DNA of 64,000 bases. It comes from CALHVR01 sp963528625 (GTDB lineage: Bacteria; Fusobacteriota; Fusobacteriia; Fusobacteriales; Leptotrichiaceae). Where the stretch lies: NCBI GenBank assembly GCA_963528625.1, contig CAURVQ010000005.1, forward strand, positions 4,485 through 68,484. Direction: 5' to 3'. A program made the translations under genes and the position numbers. A model generated the notes under the pieces. The model worked only from the letters and a program-made list of their open reading frames with translations, had not been told where the DNA came from and searched no databases. Each line of letters opens with the position of its first letter. Positions within the stretch are counted from its first letter, which is position 1. Shown piece by piece: positions 62,257 to 64,000 of the stretch.

Positions 62257-62894
62257 TATGCTAGCACCTCCTCAATAGTTGCAAGAGCTTCTTTACTAAC
62301 AACTATTTTGTCTTGTTTTAATAACCAGTAGATGCTTAATTCTCTTGGTTCCAATACAAATGTATCTTTTAAATTTCTAACTGATAAATATAAATTATAA
62401 TCATTATCAGTCGTAAAATCATTAATTACAAATAATTGTTTCCCTCCTGCTAAATTAATTGCTTTTCCAAATTCAACAAATGTTTTAGTTTTAGGTGTTT
62501 CTAATGTGAAATCATCTAATACGATTAAACTTCCAGCATTAATTTTAGCTACTAATGCAGATCTTAAAGCTAATTTTCTAACTTTTTTATTTACTTTCTT
62601 AGCATAACTTCTTGGTTTAGGTCCGTGAACAACTCCTCCACCAACCATATGTGGTGCTCTTGTTGATCCTTGTCTAGCTCTTCCTGTTCCTTTTTGTTTG
62701 AAAGGTTTTCTTCCTCCACCTCTTACTTCTGCTCTCGTTTTAGTTGAAGCTGATCCTTGTCTTAATTCAGCTAATTCAGCAACTAACACTTCGTGCATAA
62801 CTGTTTTATTTGGTTCAATTCCAAAAATTTCATTATTTAATTCAACTGTTCCTGCTTGTGAACCGTCTAATTTATATATATTTAAAACTGGCAT
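62256..62894 (-). CDS. rplD: 50S ribosomal protein L4
   Basis: 212 aa. The tunnel loop KTRAEVRGGGRKPFKQKGTGRARQGSTRAPHMVGGGVVHGPKPRSYAKK is well conserved in short stretches such as GGGRKPFKQKGTGRARQGS. In E. coli L4 also represses the S10 operon. It lies 25 bp after rplC and overlaps rplW by one base. Confidence 0.96.
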   Translation of the reverse strand: MPVLNIYKLDGSQAGTVELNNEIFGIEPNKTVMHEVLVAELAELRQGSASTKTRAEVRGGGRKPFKQKGTGRARQGSTRAPHMVGGGVVHGPKPRSYAKKVNKKVRKLALRSALVAKINAGSLIVLDDFTLETPKTKTFVEFGKAINLAGGKQLFVINDFTTDNDYNLYLSVRNLKDTFVLEPRELSIYWLLKQDKIVVSKEALATIEEVLA

Positions 62895-62919
62895 TTATTT
62901 TCCTCCTCTCTCACTTTAA

Positions 62920-63546
62920 TTAATATTTCTTAACCGATTTTTTAATTACTAAATAACCATTTTTAGGTCCTGGTATTGCACCTTTTACTAATAAAAGATT
63001 GTTTTCAACATCAAATTTAATTACTTTTAAGTTTTGAACTGTTACTTGTTCATTACCTAATCTACCAGCCATTTTTTTACCTTTTGGTACATTACTGTTT
63101 GATGCAGCTCCTCCAGCGTTTGACCCTCCTAATCTATGGTTTCTTGAAACCCCGTGTGAAGCTCTGTTTCCACCGAAGTTATGTCTTTTCATAACTCCTG
63201 CAGTCCCTTTACCTTTTGAAGTTCCTGTAACATCTACAAATTCAATTCCTTCTAAAATATCAACTTTAATTTCTTGTCCTAATTGAAATTCAGAAGTATT
63301 AGTAACTTTAAACTCTTTTAAGAATTTTTTAGGAGTAATTCCTGCTTTCTTAAATATTCCCATTTCTGGTTTAATTGTATTTTTTTCTTTTTTGTCATCA
63401 AATGCTAATGTAATCGCATCATAACCTTCTTTTTCAGTAGTTTTAACTTGAACTACAAAGTTTGACCCAGCTTCAATAACTGTAACTGGAACTAATTTTT
63501 CATCTTCAAAAATTTGTGTCATTCCGACTTTTTTTCCTAATATCAT
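62920..63546 (-). CDS. rplC: 50S ribosomal protein L3
   Basis: 208 aa, usual length. I chose the ATG at 63546 (ILGKKVGMTQIFEDE), which has an AAGGAGG site; an in-frame start 51 bases upstream would give an untypical extension. KGKGTAGVMKRHNFGGNRASHGVS is the conserved loop that approaches the peptidyl transferase centre, and the GAIPGPKNGYLVIKKSV end is typical. Confidence 0.96.
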   Translation of the reverse strand: MILGKKVGMTQIFEDEKLVPVTVIEAGSNFVVQVKTTEKEGYDAITLAFDDKKEKNTIKPEMGIFKKAGITPKKFLKEFKVTNTSEFQLGQEIKVDILEGIEFVDVTGTSKGKGTAGVMKRHNFGGNRASHGVSRNHRLGGSNAGGAASNSNVPKGKKMAGRLGNEQVTVQNLKVIKFDVENNLLLVKGAIPGPKNGYLVIKKSVKKY

Positions 63547-63609
63547 TATTTTTTTCCTCCTTAATATATTGGTTGACTTAGTTATACCACTTGCCAACTT
63601 GTATTAAGC

Positions 63610-63915
63610 CTATAATTGCTTAATTTCAATCCCTACACCTGATGGTAAGTTTAATGAACTTAATGCTGAGATAATTTGTTGACTAGAATTTTTAATTTCA
63701 ACAAATCTTCTATGTATTCTCATTTCAAATTGTTCTCTTGAATCTTTATTTACATGTACAGATCTTAAAACTGTATATTTTTTAGTTTTAGTTGGTAAAG
63801 GAAGTGGACCAGCTAATTCTGAACCATTTTTCTTTACTACTTCAGCTATTTTTTTAGCTGATTGATCTAATAATTTATGATCATAAGATTGTAAATATAT
63901 TCTTATTTTATCCAA
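63610..63915 (-). CDS. rpsJ: 30S ribosomal protein S10
   Basis: 101 aa. KIRIYLQSYDHKLLDQSAKKI start and GPLPLPTKTKKYTVLRSVHVNKDSREQFE are diagnostic in part. It also acts in transcription antitermination with NusB in known bacteria. First ribosomal gene of the cluster, 31 bp after tuf. Confidence 0.97.
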   Translation of the reverse strand: MDKIRIYLQSYDHKLLDQSAKKIAEVVKKNGSELAGPLPLPTKTKKYTVLRSVHVNKDSREQFEMRIHRRFVEIKNSSQQIISALSSLNLPSGVGIEIKQL

Positions 63916-63945
63916 AGCTTTTTCCTCCTATTTTTATTCTTAAAA

Positions 63946-64000
63946 CTATTTAGTAATAGTTGCAACTACTCCTGAAGCTACTGTTCTTCCACCTTCTCTA
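63946..64000 (-). CDS. tuf: Elongation factor Tu, C-terminal end
   Basis: Only the last 18 codons are in the window. They read REGGRTVASGVVATITK, the C-terminus of EF-Tu, ending in TAG at 63946-63948. Its place upstream of rpsJ fits the str-S10 junction. Confidence 0.9.
   Translation of the reverse strand, partial: REGGRTVASGVVATITK

Overview
The window is a very AT-rich bacterial chromosome segment, and nearly all genes lie on the minus strand. Several traits point to a Gram-negative-type envelope: an OmpA-family protein, signal-peptide lipoproteins and a MurE with the DNPR motif. Combined with the low GC, oxygen-independent nucleotide metabolism (NrdD/NrdG), a tandem glycine riboswitch before an alanine/glycine symporter and the style of the ribosomal proteins, this suggests a member of the Fusobacteriota, probably Leptotrichiaceae. 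The genus is inference; no rRNA gene is present to confirm it, and I found no tRNA gene, CRISPR array, insertion sequence or prophage.

Layout. 1-5236: the start of an exported protein, then a peptide/nickel-type ABC importer operon (order B-C-A-D-F) whose binding-protein gene carries one in-frame TGA. 5589-11064: a PatB/MalY C-S lyase, a PDZ-less RseP, an EamA exporter, a LysR regulator and an SPFH/NfeD pair. 11170-24172: valS; murE followed by a lone PotD-like lipoprotein; ompA; and the ileS-lspA-glyQ-glyS unit. 24350-29226: an iron-uptake operon efeO-efeB-efeU linked to tatC-tatA, so the Tat translocon sits beside its likely client EfeB. 29441-33768: gapA, an RluA-family pseudouridine synthase, an unknown protein, pth and an MFS transporter. 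33847-36520: anaerobic ribonucleotide reductase nrdD-nrdG behind a pair of NrdR-like boxes.

36666-37344 holds the most striking element. It has a near-consensus promoter, two exact 51-nt repeats (period 53), an intrinsic terminator and a 149-aa ToxN/TenpN-like protein. This is the architecture of a type III (RNA antitoxin-protein toxin) system. 37443-40757 has pepF and cysK-cysE on the plus strand. 40790-50075 is an L-fucose (or D-arabinose) operon in the order fucO-fucA-kinase-ABC importer-fucI-fucU. 50186-52745 has thiamine pyrophosphokinase and a Na+/alanine-glycine symporter governed by a tandem glycine riboswitch. 52780-64000 is the S10-spc ribosomal protein cluster from the tuf tail to secY. 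It is interrupted before rplB by a hairpin, an extended -10 promoter and a structured leader.

How it works together: much of the window is translation (ribosomal proteins, four aminoacyl-tRNA synthetase genes, pth, pseudouridylation). Around it lie nutrient capture (peptide/nickel, iron, fucose, polyamine, glycine), cysteine synthesis and breakdown, and an anaerobic dNTP supply. Recognisable promoters often carry an extended -10 (TGnTATAAT).
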